A stretch of DNA of 64,000 nt from Paenibacillus cellulositrophicus (GCF_009363095.1 NZ_CP045295.1:2418001-2482000), one strand, 5' to 3'. Numbered from the stretch's first letter, positions 45,043 through 55,145 are shown. Numbers and translations: made by a program. The notes: a model not told the origin generated them from the letters alone.

Positions 45043-45645
45043 TTAATGAAGATCATCGCTGCGGCTCTGCAGCCATTGCTGGAATTCGGCGGGGGTACCC
45101 ACATTATCATCCAATACGGCCGAATAAATATCGAAGCTCTTCACTTGATTTCCATATTCGGCCCGCTTTGCCCATTCAGTTTTGATGCTTAAAATAGCAG
45201 CGGTCTTGGCAGGAGTAAGGCGTGCGGGCATCGTTTGAATATGCAGCAAATCAGGCTGTTTGTCAGGCTCGTCTACAAACCAGATATCCAGCTCCCACCG
45301 GTGGCCGCTTGCGGACCCATAGGTCAATCCAAGAAAATAACCGTCTGGGTAAGCCGGATCGGTGTTCCATTGGCCCGTATCGTTAATAAATTTCATCTCC
45401 CGTACTCCCGGATTGGACATCAGCTGCAAAGAAATTCCAGAGACAGCAGCCATATCCAGTTTGGAGCAGACCACCGTCACATCCAAGTCTCTCCAAGCCA
45501 TTAAACCTAGCGCAGCGCTCCCTACGATTACGGGCTTACCGGCTGCTGCCAGCAATGGCATCAGGTTCATTTCTTCAGCAACCGAACCCGCTTCAACCTG
45601 CAGCTGCTTTTGGCGGGCAAGCAAATCCTCTTGGTTCATCATCAT
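45043..45645 (-). CDS. Nucleotidyltransferase-fold-like hypothetical protein
   Basis: 200 residues. IVGSAALGLMAWRDLDVTVVCSKLD followed by RWELDIWFVDEP has the order GS...DxD...D of Pol-beta-type nucleotidyltransferases, such as minimal NTs and resistance NTs. The rest, including TPAKTAAILSIKTEWAKR, does not resemble a known resistance enzyme. Start at the first of three ATGs after GAGGGTGCAGGA. The function is unknown. Confidence 0.6.
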   Translation of the reverse strand: MMMNQEDLLARQKQLQVEAGSVAEEMNLMPLLAAAGKPVIVGSAALGLMAWRDLDVTVVCSKLDMAAVSGISLQLMSNPGVREMKFINDTGQWNTDPAYPDGYFLGLTYGSASGHRWELDIWFVDEPDKQPDLLHIQTMPARLTPAKTAAILSIKTEWAKRAEYGNQVKSFDIYSAVLDDNVGTPAEFQQWLQSRSDDLH

Positions 45646-45939
45646 TCCTGCACCCTCTCTATATCCGCTAAATTGGTCTTATTTTCTCCGGCTGTCAAAT
45701 TCGCCACTTCCAGCAGCATCATGTTCTTCGTCCTCTCAGGAAAAGATAGCCGGGTACCCTCCAAAATGTTCTCTTAACATCATTATAATGTTTTTAGAGG
45801 AATTTTTAGAGGAAATCGATAGATGAACTGCATGATTTGGTGAGCACGAAATGTGGTAGGATCATTATGGAAAGCTGTTGTAGTATCTGTTGTAATATAA
45901 TGTAAGAACCTTAATGAACGAATCAAAGGCGGTGAAGAT

Positions 45940-46386
45940 TTGAAAGGTCTGATTAGAGCATATAAGGTATTCATTGCCGTGTTTGCCGTCATTGTGGTTG
46001 CTGCCATTGTGATTGGGACAAGGGGGCTGAATGGGCAGGAAAATCATACTTATGTGCTGCCGGCCGGGTACACAGGATGGGTAGCGGTCATTTACAATCA
46101 AAAGGGTTATCCCGAGCTCCCGAAAGAGGGAGACGCCATTGTAAACCGCATTCCGAAAAACGGAGTTTTGAAGACGTCAAGCGCACCGACAGCCGGCGGG
46201 ATGACATTTTTTTATGCAGATGATCATGGTCAACGGACTGAAGTGGGGATGGGAATGATTCAAGGCCAGCACATGGGCACGGATACGATCCCGCGTCCGG
46301 ACGGTACGAAAGAAGAAAAAACGATCAATGCGTTTTATGTCGGCACCGAGCAGCAGTATTACGCTCATTTACAGGAGCAGCCGTGA
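45940..46386 (+). CDS. Membrane-anchored hypothetical protein
   Basis: 148 residues from TTG. One N-terminal helix (VFIAVFAVIVVAAIVIGT) anchors an extracytoplasmic domain of about 115 residues beginning YVLPAGYTGWVAVIYNQKGYPELPKEGD, which resembles a small Bacillales domain of unknown function. No catalytic motif is visible. The start is decided by GGCGGTG upstream. Confidence 0.6.
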   Translation: MKGLIRAYKVFIAVFAVIVVAAIVIGTRGLNGQENHTYVLPAGYTGWVAVIYNQKGYPELPKEGDAIVNRIPKNGVLKTSSAPTAGGMTFFYADDHGQRTEVGMGMIQGQHMGTDTIPRPDGTKEEKTINAFYVGTEQQYYAHLQEQP

Positions 46387-46506
46387 TAGATCAAACTTAA
46401 AGCCACACTGCTGTTATCCTCCAATCATCCACCATGAAGAGCAGCTGTAGCGCCTCGTCCACTGAACCCCTCCCCCAGACTCCTTCTTTTATGGAAAATA
46501 CAAATA

Positions 46507-46547
46507 ACCCACAGGAGGGTCACGGGCAAAGTGTCCTTCCTGTGGGT
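46507..46547. terminator. Bidirectional terminator
   Basis: ACCCACAGGA pairs with TCCTGTGGGT (46507-46516 with 46538-46547). It lies between the membrane-anchored protein gene and the convergent helicase gene. T-tracts are weak. Confidence 0.55.
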
Positions 46548-46598
46548 CACTGATCACAGATCATCTGCGGTCAACGTGTAAAACGTCTAAACTCCATG

Positions 46599-48095
46599 TT
46601 AATGAGACGAACTTACCTTATTTCTAGGGTCCGCCCCGCTCGGTTTCGGTCTGCGGTTCGTGCGTCCATTGGAATTTCCATTTCCATGCCCCTTGGACTT
46701 GTCGTTCGCATTTCCCTTCGAATGGCCTCCCGCATCACGCTTCAAGCTGCTGTTCGCGTTCCGATCAGGTTTGCGGGCACCGCTCACCGCCGCCTTTGGG
46801 GCACGATCCTGCTTCGGTTTGCCCCGCTGCTGCCCATCGTCCGTCCGCCCTTTACGAGCATCTCCAGCTTGCGGCTTGCGGGAATGGCCAGCTTGCGCCT
46901 TACCCGGCCGGTTTGCCGTGGAATTCCCCAATGGGCGATTTGCCGCTGCCGCTTGGGGCTCCATCGGATAGTCATGCCCCTTCACTTCGGGAATGGCCTT
47001 GCCGATCAGCTTTTCGATGTCCTTCAGGTACGGCAGCTCGTCTGCTTCGCAGAAAGAGATTGCAGACCCGCTCATTCCCGCCCGGCCCGTGCGGCCGATA
47101 CGATGAACGTACGTCTCCGGGATATTCGGAAGATTAAAGTTAATGACATACGGAAGCTCGTCAATATCGATCCCCCTGGCAGCAATGTCGGTCGCCACCA
47201 AAATGCGCGTCGTTCCGTTTTTGAAATGGTTCAGGGCGTTCTGCCGGCTGTTTTGCGATTTGTCGCCATGGATCGCCTCCGCCGTAATATTCGCTTTCTT
47301 CAGCGCGCGAGCCACCCGGTCGGCTCCCCGTTTGGTGCGGGTAAACACCAGGGCCGACTCGATCGACGGATCCTGCAGCAGTTGGTTGAGCATCTGCAGT
47401 TTGCTTCCTGCCGCCAGCAAATAAACCGACTGCTCGATCCGCTCGGCAGTTGAGGAGACCGGCGTCACTTCCACTTTTACCGGATTGACGAGCAGCGTTT
47501 GGATCAAGCCGTTGATTTCCGGAGGCATCGTCGCCGAAAAGAACAGCGTTTGTTTCCGCTTCGGCATGACAGCGATGATCCGCTTCACATCATGGATAAA
47601 GCCCATGTCCAGCATCCGGTCGGCTTCATCCAGCACGAGCATTTGAATATGCTGCAGATCGATGTGCTTCTGATGGATCAGGTCGATGAGCCGGCCTGGC
47701 GTGGCGATCACGATATCCGCGCCCTGCTGCAGCGCCCGTTCCTGCGGCTTTTGCGGAACGCCGCCGACAATGACCACCGCACGCAAATCGGTATACTGGC
47801 TGTACGCCTTCACGTTATCCATAATCTGAATGGCCAGCTCTCTCGTCGGCGTTAAAATAAGCGCGCGGACCCTGCGGCCCGCCCCCGGTTTGCGGGGCTC
47901 CCGGCTCAACAACTGTATGATGGGCAGGGAAAATGCAGCGGTCTTGCCGGTTCCCGTCTGGGCGCAGCCCAAGAGATCCCGTCCGGCCAGCACGGCCGGA
48001 ATGGATTGTGCCTGAATCGGCGTCGGCTCGGTATAGTTCTGTTTGGCCAGCGCTTTTAAAATATTCGGGTCAAGCTTCAAATCTTTAAAGTTCAT
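46599..48095 (-). CDS. DEAD-box RNA helicase, RhlE type
   Basis: 498 residues from ATG 48095 (AAAAGGAG upstream); longer starts give a non-family extension. All motifs are present: Q motif (NYTEPTPIQAQSIP), AQTGTGKTAAF, PTRELAIQ, TPGRLIDL, VLDEADRML, SAT, ATDIAARGIDI and HRIGRTGRAG. The C-terminal 120 residues are disordered and basic with K/R/N/G repeats, as in RNA-binding tails. RhlE-type helicases remodel ribosome precursors and mRNA, often in the cold. Confidence 0.92.
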   Translation of the reverse strand: MNFKDLKLDPNILKALAKQNYTEPTPIQAQSIPAVLAGRDLLGCAQTGTGKTAAFSLPIIQLLSREPRKPGAGRRVRALILTPTRELAIQIMDNVKAYSQYTDLRAVVIVGGVPQKPQERALQQGADIVIATPGRLIDLIHQKHIDLQHIQMLVLDEADRMLDMGFIHDVKRIIAVMPKRKQTLFFSATMPPEINGLIQTLLVNPVKVEVTPVSSTAERIEQSVYLLAAGSKLQMLNQLLQDPSIESALVFTRTKRGADRVARALKKANITAEAIHGDKSQNSRQNALNHFKNGTTRILVATDIAARGIDIDELPYVINFNLPNIPETYVHRIGRTGRAGMSGSAISFCEADELPYLKDIEKLIGKAIPEVKGHDYPMEPQAAAANRPLGNSTANRPGKAQAGHSRKPQAGDARKGRTDDGQQRGKPKQDRAPKAAVSGARKPDRNANSSLKRDAGGHSKGNANDKSKGHGNGNSNGRTNRRPKPSGADPRNKVSSSH

Positions 48096-48363
48096 ATATG
48101 CTCCTTTTACTTTAAACCTGTATTCTTTAATCACGAAACCTGTGTACTTTTCATCCAAGTCACCACAAGCCGTTCTTTTATGTCGTAATACATAACGATA
48201 CCACATTTGGACACCAAAAAAGAAGCGGAATCTTTCTCCGCTTCCTTAAAAATGATTCATATGGACTAAATTGGCAATAAGCTTCACGGAACTGAGCACG
48301 GATCAAGGGAATGAATGCACAATGAAAGTGTTCTACCAGCTATAATACGGATGATGGCAAAAG

Positions 48364-48405
48364 AGACCGGCAGGGTCAGCTCACCAAGCTGTTCCCCGCC
48401 GGTCT
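48364..48405. terminator. Hairpin between helicase upstream region and SLH gene end
   Basis: AGACCGGC pairs with GCCGGTCT around an inner AGCT-rich stem. It lies just beyond the stop of the giant surface-protein gene and probably ends its transcript. Confidence 0.6.
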
Positions 48406-48462
48406 TCTTGCTGTTGGATCAGTAAATAGTTGGATCGTAAATTACCGGATCGTTACCTTCGT

Positions 48463-51400
48463 TTATTTTCCCGCCTGCCCCAGCTTGGCCAGGGCGTTAT
48501 ACAAGATCTGGGCCGTTTCGGCCCGGGTGGCCTGGCCATCCGGATGAAACCGGCTAGGCCCCTGCCCTTGAATCAGTCCGGCGGCGTACGCAGACCGGAC
48601 GGCTTCCTGCGCCCATGCCGGCGAACCGGCGACGTCCGTAAACGGCGCCGTTTCCCCGCCGGTTGCGGCGGTTCCGCCCGCGGCCCGGTAGGCGCGGACG
48701 ATCATGGCCGCCGCTTCCTGGCGCTTGATCAAGGCGTCCGGCGCGAAGCTTGCGCCGCTGACGCCTTGGACGATGCCCGCCTTGGCGGCGGCTGCGACAG
48801 CTTCCGCGTACCATGCCGCGGAAGGCACATCGGTGAAGGGCGCGCTGCCGTCGCCCTTCAGGTGCAGCAGGCGAACCAGCATCGCCGCCATTTCGGCGCG
48901 GGTCACCGGCTGATCCGGCGCGAAGCTGCCGCCGCCGACGCCGTCAATGAGATGCTTCGCCGCCAGCTCCCGGATCACACCGGAAGCCCAATGTCCGCTC
49001 GTATCGGCGAAGCTTTTGGTGTACTCCAGAACGGCGTAAGCGGCATCCAGCGAGCTCACTTCGGCTTTCAGCTTGCCGCCTGTGACCGTTCCGCCGATAT
49101 ACGTGAGCACGCCTTGGCTGTTCAGGCCATACAGGCCGGTCAGCTTGGCATCCAGCCCCGAAACCACGGGGAGCTCCAGCGTTATCGGCTGCTGCAGCGC
49201 CGTGATCGGGTGAACCTGGCCATCCTTCGATATGAGGATCAGGTTGAGGGTAACGAGGCTGCTTCCTGCGCGGAGCACCGCACCTTCCGCCTGCCCGGCC
49301 TTCGCCACCCGCTCTGCGGCCTCCGTCTCCGAGGCGCGGGATGCCGCCAGCCGAATCGTGCTGCCTTCGAGCTGATCGGCGGGCACCTTGCCGCTGGCCG
49401 CCTGCAGGATGCCTGCGGGCAGCGTCAGCTTCAGGTCAGCCGCGTTCACCGTCAGCGGCTGTCCCTGGAGCAGCGAGGCGGCGCTGCCCGGCAGAATCAG
49501 CTCTTCGAAAGGCTGATTGGAATCCAATACGGCTCCGCCTTTCGCCAGAATCGCCGTCAGCTGCGCGGCGTTCAGCTTCCATTTGCCGCCTTGGCCCGGC
49601 TTTGGATCGGGCTGGGCAGGCGGAGTTACCGGCGGCTGCACCGGTACAGGAGAGCCTCCTCCACCGTTGCCTGAATTCCCTCCGTTATCTCCCCCGCCGT
49701 TACCCGGGTCGCCTCCGCCAGGGTGATCTCCCCCGCCATTACCCGGATCGCCTCCGCCTGGATTATCTCCCCCGCCGTTGCCCGGGTCGCCTCCACCAGG
49801 GTTGTCACCATCTCCCCCTCCCGGCTGCTCCGGAGCTTGAACGGTAAGTTCATACTCGGCCGACAACGATCCGTACGCGGCCGATATCACCGTCTTCCCT
49901 TCGGCCAGCGCAGTCACTACGCCCTGTTCGCTCACCGAAGCGACGTCCTCATGGCTGCTGCTGAAGGTTACACCTTCTAGCACCTGAATGCGCGTGCCGT
50001 CTGCGTAGACCGCTTCCGTTACCGTCTGATCGGTCTCCCCTTCCTTCAGCACTACTTTGCCCGTCAGCGACAACGATTCCGGTTCACCTTCCGGCACCGG
50101 GTTTACGCTGACGATCGTCTCCGCGAACAGATCCGGGTTCACCGTGCTTGCCGCCCGGATGACGGCCGTTCCCGTGCCGGCCGCCGTCAACCGGCCTTCC
50201 GGCGATACCGTCACCACTTCGCCGCCCTCCCCTGTCGGCTCGGCGCTGTAGACGGACCACGTGACGCCAGGGTCCGCTCCATCCGGCTTCACCTTGGCGG
50301 TCAGCTGCCGGGTTTCGCCGACGGCCAGCTTCACGTCCTGCTGCTCGATCTCGACCGACTCCGGAGCCGGAGCCTCCGTCTGCTTCGACAGCGTAAACTC
50401 GTCGACGGTTCGTCCGCCGACCGTCTTCGTCACAAAGTGCAGGCTGTCGCCGTCCACTTCGACCGAAGCGTACATTTGCGTCGCTTCATCGTCGGTGATC
50501 CGCTGCCAGTCCCGCTTGGTCAGCGAGTAAAATTTCGGTCCGGTTGAGCCGGCCACGACATAGGTCGTCCCCTGCCCGTCCGGGACGATCTCGTTGTTCA
50601 TCATCGGAAAGGTCCGCAGGTAAATATGATCATGCCCGTTCAGGACGAGATCGACCCGATGCCGCTCGAGCACCGGCGCCCACAGCCGCCGGATGTCGGC
50701 CGTATCGTAAATGCTGCCGTACGGGCCGCGGTGAAAGATGGCGATCTTCCATTTTTTATCCGTCCTGGACAGGTCCTGGTCGAGCCACTCCTTCTGCTCC
50801 TCGTACTGGTATTCGCTGTTCAGAACGACAAAATGAATGTCCTTGTAATCAAAGGAAAAATTGCTTCCCGTCAGGCTTGGCACACCGTTGCCCGGCTGGT
50901 TGAAATGGGCAAGGAAATCATTGTTTTCTTTCGTTCCCATCACCTCATGGTTGCCGATCGCGCCGACCAGTGTCGTGTTCAGGAACGCCTCCTGCGCTTC
51001 ACTGAACCACCACTTCCATTCCTGCTCGTTGAAGCCTTTGTCGACCATGTCGCCGACATGGACCATAAACTCGGCGTCCGGCGAATCTTCCACCGCCTTC
51101 TTCACCGTGCTGCCCCACAGCTTGAACCCTGCCAAGTCTCCCGCCTGAGAGTCGGCGAAATACAGGAACTTGGTATGATCGCCGTCAGCCTCAGCGGTCT
51201 TGAACGTGCCCTGCGGACTGTAATGACCGCTTCCGTCACCGACGCGGTACACGTATTCGGTGCCCGGCTCCAGGCCGTTCACCGTCGCCTTGTGCACCCG
51301 GACCGCACCCAGATCGAGTGTCTGGTACAGATAGCTTGTTCCTTCCGTTTTCACCGCATTCGGCTGGTCAAACCCGGTAAAATCCGCTTTTTTCACCACT

Positions 51401-54400
51401 TCAACCACGGTCTGCTCCACAGCCGGGCTCGTATGCCAGATGAATCCGCGGGATGCGGCCGGATCCTCGCCCATGCCGACGTTGATGTTGTACGGCGTTT
51501 CGGTACCGGACAGCGGCGACACCTTAAACTCCGCCACCGGGCTGTACTGGTCTCCCTTCATTGCCTGCACCTGATACGTCTTGACCTCAGCCGTCAGCAG
51601 CTTGGTGCTCAGCTCGCCCTGTGCATCGGTCGTTCCGACCGGACTGCCGTCCGCGGTGATCTGCGCGCCTTCTACCAGTTCCCCCGACTCGTCTTTGACC
51701 GAAAAGACCGTTTCGTAGCCCTGGATGTTGCCGTTCTCGTTCCAGGACAGCGACAGGGCGCTCTTGATATCCGATTTCAGCGGCAGCCCGAAAAAGGGAT
51801 ACACCACGCTGCCTGTACCGGCAAAGGTAACGTTACCGGACTCGAATCGGATTTCGTTTGTTCCGGCGGCGTCCTTTTTCACGTCAAAGCTGATTTGTCC
51901 GATCAAATCGCTGTCGGTCAGCCCCGCTTGGTCCAATTGGCTGAAGGTCAGCGCGGCCGTGCCGTCCTCGCCGATAACTGCGCTTGCCTGGGTCGCATCC
52001 AGCTTGCCGCCCGGAATAAACTTGAGATTCTCCACCTTGCTCAGGTCAAAAGCAAGCCGGAGCTGTCCTCCCTGCAAGCCGGAGGCCTTCACCCCTTTGA
52101 TATCCACCGTGTAGGTACGGCCCCCGTACAATTCCTTCGGCGTGTCATACGTCAGCTTCGAGCCGCCCGTGTCCACGTTGAAGGTCCACGCCTCGGTCGT
52201 CCGGTTGCCGGCCAGGTCCGTCACCGACACCTTGGCCTGATGCAGCCCGTCCGCCAGCGGCGTCGCCGGGGTGTAATAAATCCGGCCTTCCGGAGGATAC
52301 AGCGTGTGCTGCACGCGCTGGCCATCCAGGTCGAACCGGATCGAGTCCGGATCGATCAGCGTCGTGCCCGGATGCTGCGCCGGATCATATCCCGCGTCTT
52401 CGCCGTACACCTTGATCACCGGCTGGTTGCTGCGGATCGTCTCCCCGTCCGCCGGCGAGAAGTCCTTCAGGACCGGCGGCTCCATGTCGTCCTGATTCGG
52501 ACCGTACAAGGCTCGGATCTGATCGACGTAGATCGCCCCGGCATCCTTCTTGGCCGATGAAGTTTCCATGTAGCGCACCGGCATATCCATGATCAGCGGG
52601 AGCGTCCGGCCTTTGGGCACTTCTGCCTCCAGGTACTTCCACCCGGTCCAGTCAATGCCGATACTCTGGTCGGTAAAGTCGAGCGGTATCGTTCCCTTGC
52701 TGTCGCGCAGCTGTGCACGCAGCCAGTGGGTTTTGCCGTCCCCGTACACCCACATGCTGATCTTCTCCGGATAACCCGGGATTTGAATGGCCTCCGCCTG
52801 CGTCTTGCTCTGCAGGTAGGCGCCCGAAGTTCCCGGCGTGCCGGTAAAATCATACTCCAGCTTCAGCGAACCGCTGCCGAAACGGACCAAATCTTCATTC
52901 GTCTCGATGCTCACCTTGGACGTTTTAAACTGCGCGCCGGCCGACGGCAGGTACTTGTCCAGGCCGTTTTCGAAATCCTCCAGCACCATCGGAGGCTGGC
53001 CGATGGTCACATCCATCTGAGCTTCCACCCCCTTGTAGCTCACCACAATTTTGCCGCTCAGCTCATTGCCTCCCGCCGCGGTAAAGACGCCGGCTTCGTC
53101 GATCGAGCCGATCGGACCCTCGACGCGCCATGTCAGCAGGCGGTTGTCGGCCTGCACCATCTGGCCGTCGCGGAGCGCTGTTACCTTCAGCGTCTCCGAC
53201 TGGCTAGGCGGGAAGCTGCGCAGCTGATCGCCAAATTTCAGTTCGGTCAGCGTATCGACTACCTCGACTTTGCCGGCTCCGCTTGCGCCCCCGGACGTGA
53301 CGGCGATATCCGCCTGTCCGGGCGTGGAACCCGCCGTAAAGACGCCGCTGCCGTCGATCGTTCCGATCGCCGGGTTGACGCTCCACTCCGGCGTGCCGTC
53401 CATCGCGGCCGGATGCAGGTTGGCATCGACGCCGGCCGCCTTAAAGGCCGCCGTGGAGCCGGCCAGCACCCTCGCCAGCTGCGGCTGGACGACCAGCTTG
53501 TCCACCGGCCCTTCCGCCGCCTTGTTCACAAGCAGCAGCCCGTTGGCCGTCTTGCGCTCCCCGCCGTCCGAGGGAGAGTTCAGCAGCGTACGGCTGGTGT
53601 CGCCCGGCATGCGGGCGATAAATGTCGACGAGCCGCCGCCGTCCAGGTTGATGGCGTTCACGACGCCCATCTCCTCCATGATCTGCCCCAGCTCAGCCAG
53701 CGTCACGCCTTCGCTGAAGCCCGGCTGGCGCCCGTCGATTTCCAGCATGACGACGGAGCCGTCCGCTTTCGTACCGATCGCCGAGCGCGGATGGGCCGCC
53801 GGGTCGCTGTTCGGCTGCGCCGCCCCGTCCTTGACGAGCAGCGCGGAGCCGCCGATGGCCATCGTCACGCCGCTCCAGGCCGGCTCGAGGCCGAAGGAGA
53901 CCGATGCCGTATCGCCAACCTTAAGGCCGGCGAGCACCGCGCGCTGGCTGCCGGAAGCCGACAGGATGACCTGTCCCGGGGCTATCGACGTGCTGCCTTT
54001 GTCTTTATGGACTCCGGCTACCTTCATCCCCAGCGTCTCCCCGCTTTTGACCTCTCCCTTCACGACATCAAGAACGACTTCGTCTCCCAAATCGTTGGTC
54101 ATGGTCGTGCCGTAGAAGTCGGGTGTGTACAATACGAGATCGTTATTGCCCCGCGTCCGGTTGATGGACGTCAGCTCAGTCTTCTGTCCATCGATCTCCA
54201 GCGTCCGCGTAAGCCTCGGACTCGGTCCATATATCGTCGTGCCGTCCTCCTTGATGCCAAACGCGTACCAGTCATTGGGCGGACTCGTCAGTATTTTTCC
54301 GCTGCCCATGAAGTAACCGAGCGGGACGCCGGAGGACATATCATAAAAGTCCCCGTTGATCCCGGCGATCACCCGATTCCCCGCTTTGTCGATATCCGCA

Positions 54401-54717
54401 GCCATTTTGCTGACCGGCTGCATGCCGTATACTTTGCCGTCCGTCATGCCGGGCTCAAGCGCCAGAGCCGGATTGGACGGATCGAACTCCACCATGTGAA
54501 GCTTCTCCAACCCGCGGTCCAGCTTCATGTCCTTCCAGGTATAGACCGCGCCCGGTCCGATCTGGACCTGCCGCTCGTCGACGATGCTTCCGGCTGCCGC
54601 GGCCTGTGCGCCAGCTTCCGCCGCCAATACGGGCCGCCCGCCGGGCAGAGCCAGGGTCAGAACCAGCGTACCGGCCAGCACCGACGCCCATAGGCTCCTC
54701 GTCCGTTTTCTTATCAT
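48463..54717 (-). CDS. Giant SLH surface protein: phosphodiester glycosidase plus metallophosphatase
   Basis: 2084 residues. Signal peptide 1-32. NAGPA-type phosphodiester glycosidase domain about 115-398 (VIAGINGDFYDM, NAINLDGGGSSTF). Ig/Big-like domains about 405-573, lectin-like sandwich about 576-740, Ig-like 745-850, cohesin-like 855-975. PAP-type fibronectin domain 1072-1175, then calcineurin-like metallophosphatase 1183-1390 with FADSQ, GDMVD, GNHE, FHRGPYG and NGHDH. Two Big2 domains 1452-1627, a Gly/Asp/Pro linker 1631-1690, an unknown domain, and three SLH repeats 1903-2080 for cell-wall attachment. NAGPA enzymes remove GlcNAc from a phosphodiester and the phosphatase could then remove the bared phosphate. 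It is monocistronic. Confidence 0.88.
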   Translation of the reverse strand: MIRKRTRSLWASVLAGTLVLTLALPGGRPVLAAEAGAQAAAAGSIVDERQVQIGPGAVYTWKDMKLDRGLEKLHMVEFDPSNPALALEPGMTDGKVYGMQPVSKMAADIDKAGNRVIAGINGDFYDMSSGVPLGYFMGSGKILTSPPNDWYAFGIKEDGTTIYGPSPRLTRTLEIDGQKTELTSINRTRGNNDLVLYTPDFYGTTMTNDLGDEVVLDVVKGEVKSGETLGMKVAGVHKDKGSTSIAPGQVILSASGSQRAVLAGLKVGDTASVSFGLEPAWSGVTMAIGGSALLVKDGAAQPNSDPAAHPRSAIGTKADGSVVMLEIDGRQPGFSEGVTLAELGQIMEEMGVVNAINLDGGGSSTFIARMPGDTSRTLLNSPSDGGERKTANGLLLVNKAAEGPVDKLVVQPQLARVLAGSTAAFKAAGVDANLHPAAMDGTPEWSVNPAIGTIDGSGVFTAGSTPGQADIAVTSGGASGAGKVEVVDTLTELKFGDQLRSFPPSQSETLKVTALRDGQMVQADNRLLTWRVEGPIGSIDEAGVFTAAGGNELSGKIVVSYKGVEAQMDVTIGQPPMVLEDFENGLDKYLPSAGAQFKTSKVSIETNEDLVRFGSGSLKLEYDFTGTPGTSGAYLQSKTQAEAIQIPGYPEKISMWVYGDGKTHWLRAQLRDSKGTIPLDFTDQSIGIDWTGWKYLEAEVPKGRTLPLIMDMPVRYMETSSAKKDAGAIYVDQIRALYGPNQDDMEPPVLKDFSPADGETIRSNQPVIKVYGEDAGYDPAQHPGTTLIDPDSIRFDLDGQRVQHTLYPPEGRIYYTPATPLADGLHQAKVSVTDLAGNRTTEAWTFNVDTGGSKLTYDTPKELYGGRTYTVDIKGVKASGLQGGQLRLAFDLSKVENLKFIPGGKLDATQASAVIGEDGTAALTFSQLDQAGLTDSDLIGQISFDVKKDAAGTNEIRFESGNVTFAGTGSVVYPFFGLPLKSDIKSALSLSWNENGNIQGYETVFSVKDESGELVEGAQITADGSPVGTTDAQGELSTKLLTAEVKTYQVQAMKGDQYSPVAEFKVSPLSGTETPYNINVGMGEDPAASRGFIWHTSPAVEQTVVEVVKKADFTGFDQPNAVKTEGTSYLYQTLDLGAVRVHKATVNGLEPGTEYVYRVGDGSGHYSPQGTFKTAEADGDHTKFLYFADSQAGDLAGFKLWGSTVKKAVEDSPDAEFMVHVGDMVDKGFNEQEWKWWFSEAQEAFLNTTLVGAIGNHEVMGTKENNDFLAHFNQPGNGVPSLTGSNFSFDYKDIHFVVLNSEYQYEEQKEWLDQDLSRTDKKWKIAIFHRGPYGSIYDTADIRRLWAPVLERHRVDLVLNGHDHIYLRTFPMMNNEIVPDGQGTTYVVAGSTGPKFYSLTKRDWQRITDDEATQMYASVEVDGDSLHFVTKTVGGRTVDEFTLSKQTEAPAPESVEIEQQDVKLAVGETRQLTAKVKPDGADPGVTWSVYSAEPTGEGGEVVTVSPEGRLTAAGTGTAVIRAASTVNPDLFAETIVSVNPVPEGEPESLSLTGKVVLKEGETDQTVTEAVYADGTRIQVLEGVTFSSSHEDVASVSEQGVVTALAEGKTVISAAYGSLSAEYELTVQAPEQPGGGDGDNPGGGDPGNGGGDNPGGGDPGNGGGDHPGGGDPGNGGGDNGGNSGNGGGGSPVPVQPPVTPPAQPDPKPGQGGKWKLNAAQLTAILAKGGAVLDSNQPFEELILPGSAASLLQGQPLTVNAADLKLTLPAGILQAASGKVPADQLEGSTIRLAASRASETEAAERVAKAGQAEGAVLRAGSSLVTLNLILISKDGQVHPITALQQPITLELPVVSGLDAKLTGLYGLNSQGVLTYIGGTVTGGKLKAEVSSLDAAYAVLEYTKSFADTSGHWASGVIRELAAKHLIDGVGGGSFAPDQPVTRAEMAAMLVRLLHLKGDGSAPFTDVPSAAWYAEAVAAAAKAGIVQGVSGASFAPDALIKRQEAAAMIVRAYRAAGGTAATGGETAPFTDVAGSPAWAQEAVRSAYAAGLIQGQGPSRFHPDGQATRAETAQILYNALAKLGQAGK
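49648..49827 (-). repeat. Tandem coding repeats of the Gly-rich linker
   Basis: The DNA encodes alternating GGGDNPGGGDPGN-type units between the second Big2 domain and the C-terminal part of the SLH protein. The repeats are near identical at the DNA level and could vary in number between strains. Confidence 0.75.
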
Positions 54718-55145
54718 TCCATCCTTGCCTCCCCTTCGATCTGACAGAATTCGGGTCCTTCATAGAACGCCTTGACAGCAAAGTATAGCGGTAGCGTGTA
54801 AAGCCATCCCCCTCTCTTCGTAAAATTTTGTCAGGTTAATGTAAAATAAAATTAAATATTCACTAATAATATAAAATTATATTTCATGGCTGGATAGGAG
54901 CTTTGTAACTAAGATCGAGACAAAACCAGAGGTTTGAAGCCCTGTTTTAGCAGCAAATTTCGACAGTGAACTTGAATCCGGCAGGCGCGGCGCACCGCGA
55001 ACAAAACGAAAGCCCCCCCCAAACTCCGGTCGGATGGCCATGTACCGTCATCGAAAACGACATGCAGCTCGGACTTAACATTATTGGCCGCCTGGACAAT
55101 GGGGCTTGTGGTCGGCTGCACTGGCACACCTCCAATTTTGAACAT
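54718..55145. other. Intergenic region without a supported gene
   Basis: It holds the AT-rich upstream region of the SLH gene (54780-54900), then GC-richer DNA with a 78-codon minus-strand open frame (54909-55145). That frame starts in the T-tract of a terminator, has no ribosome-binding site and no recognisable domain. Confidence 0.5.

Noticed and set aside
52726-54693. 655-codon plus-strand open frame opposite the SLH protein
   Set aside because: Composition is that of an antisense shadow, with no start signal; the minus-strand domains are unambiguous.
54909-55145. 78-codon minus-strand open frame
   Set aside because: Begins at the T-tract of a terminator without a ribosome-binding site; the sequence resembles no protein family.
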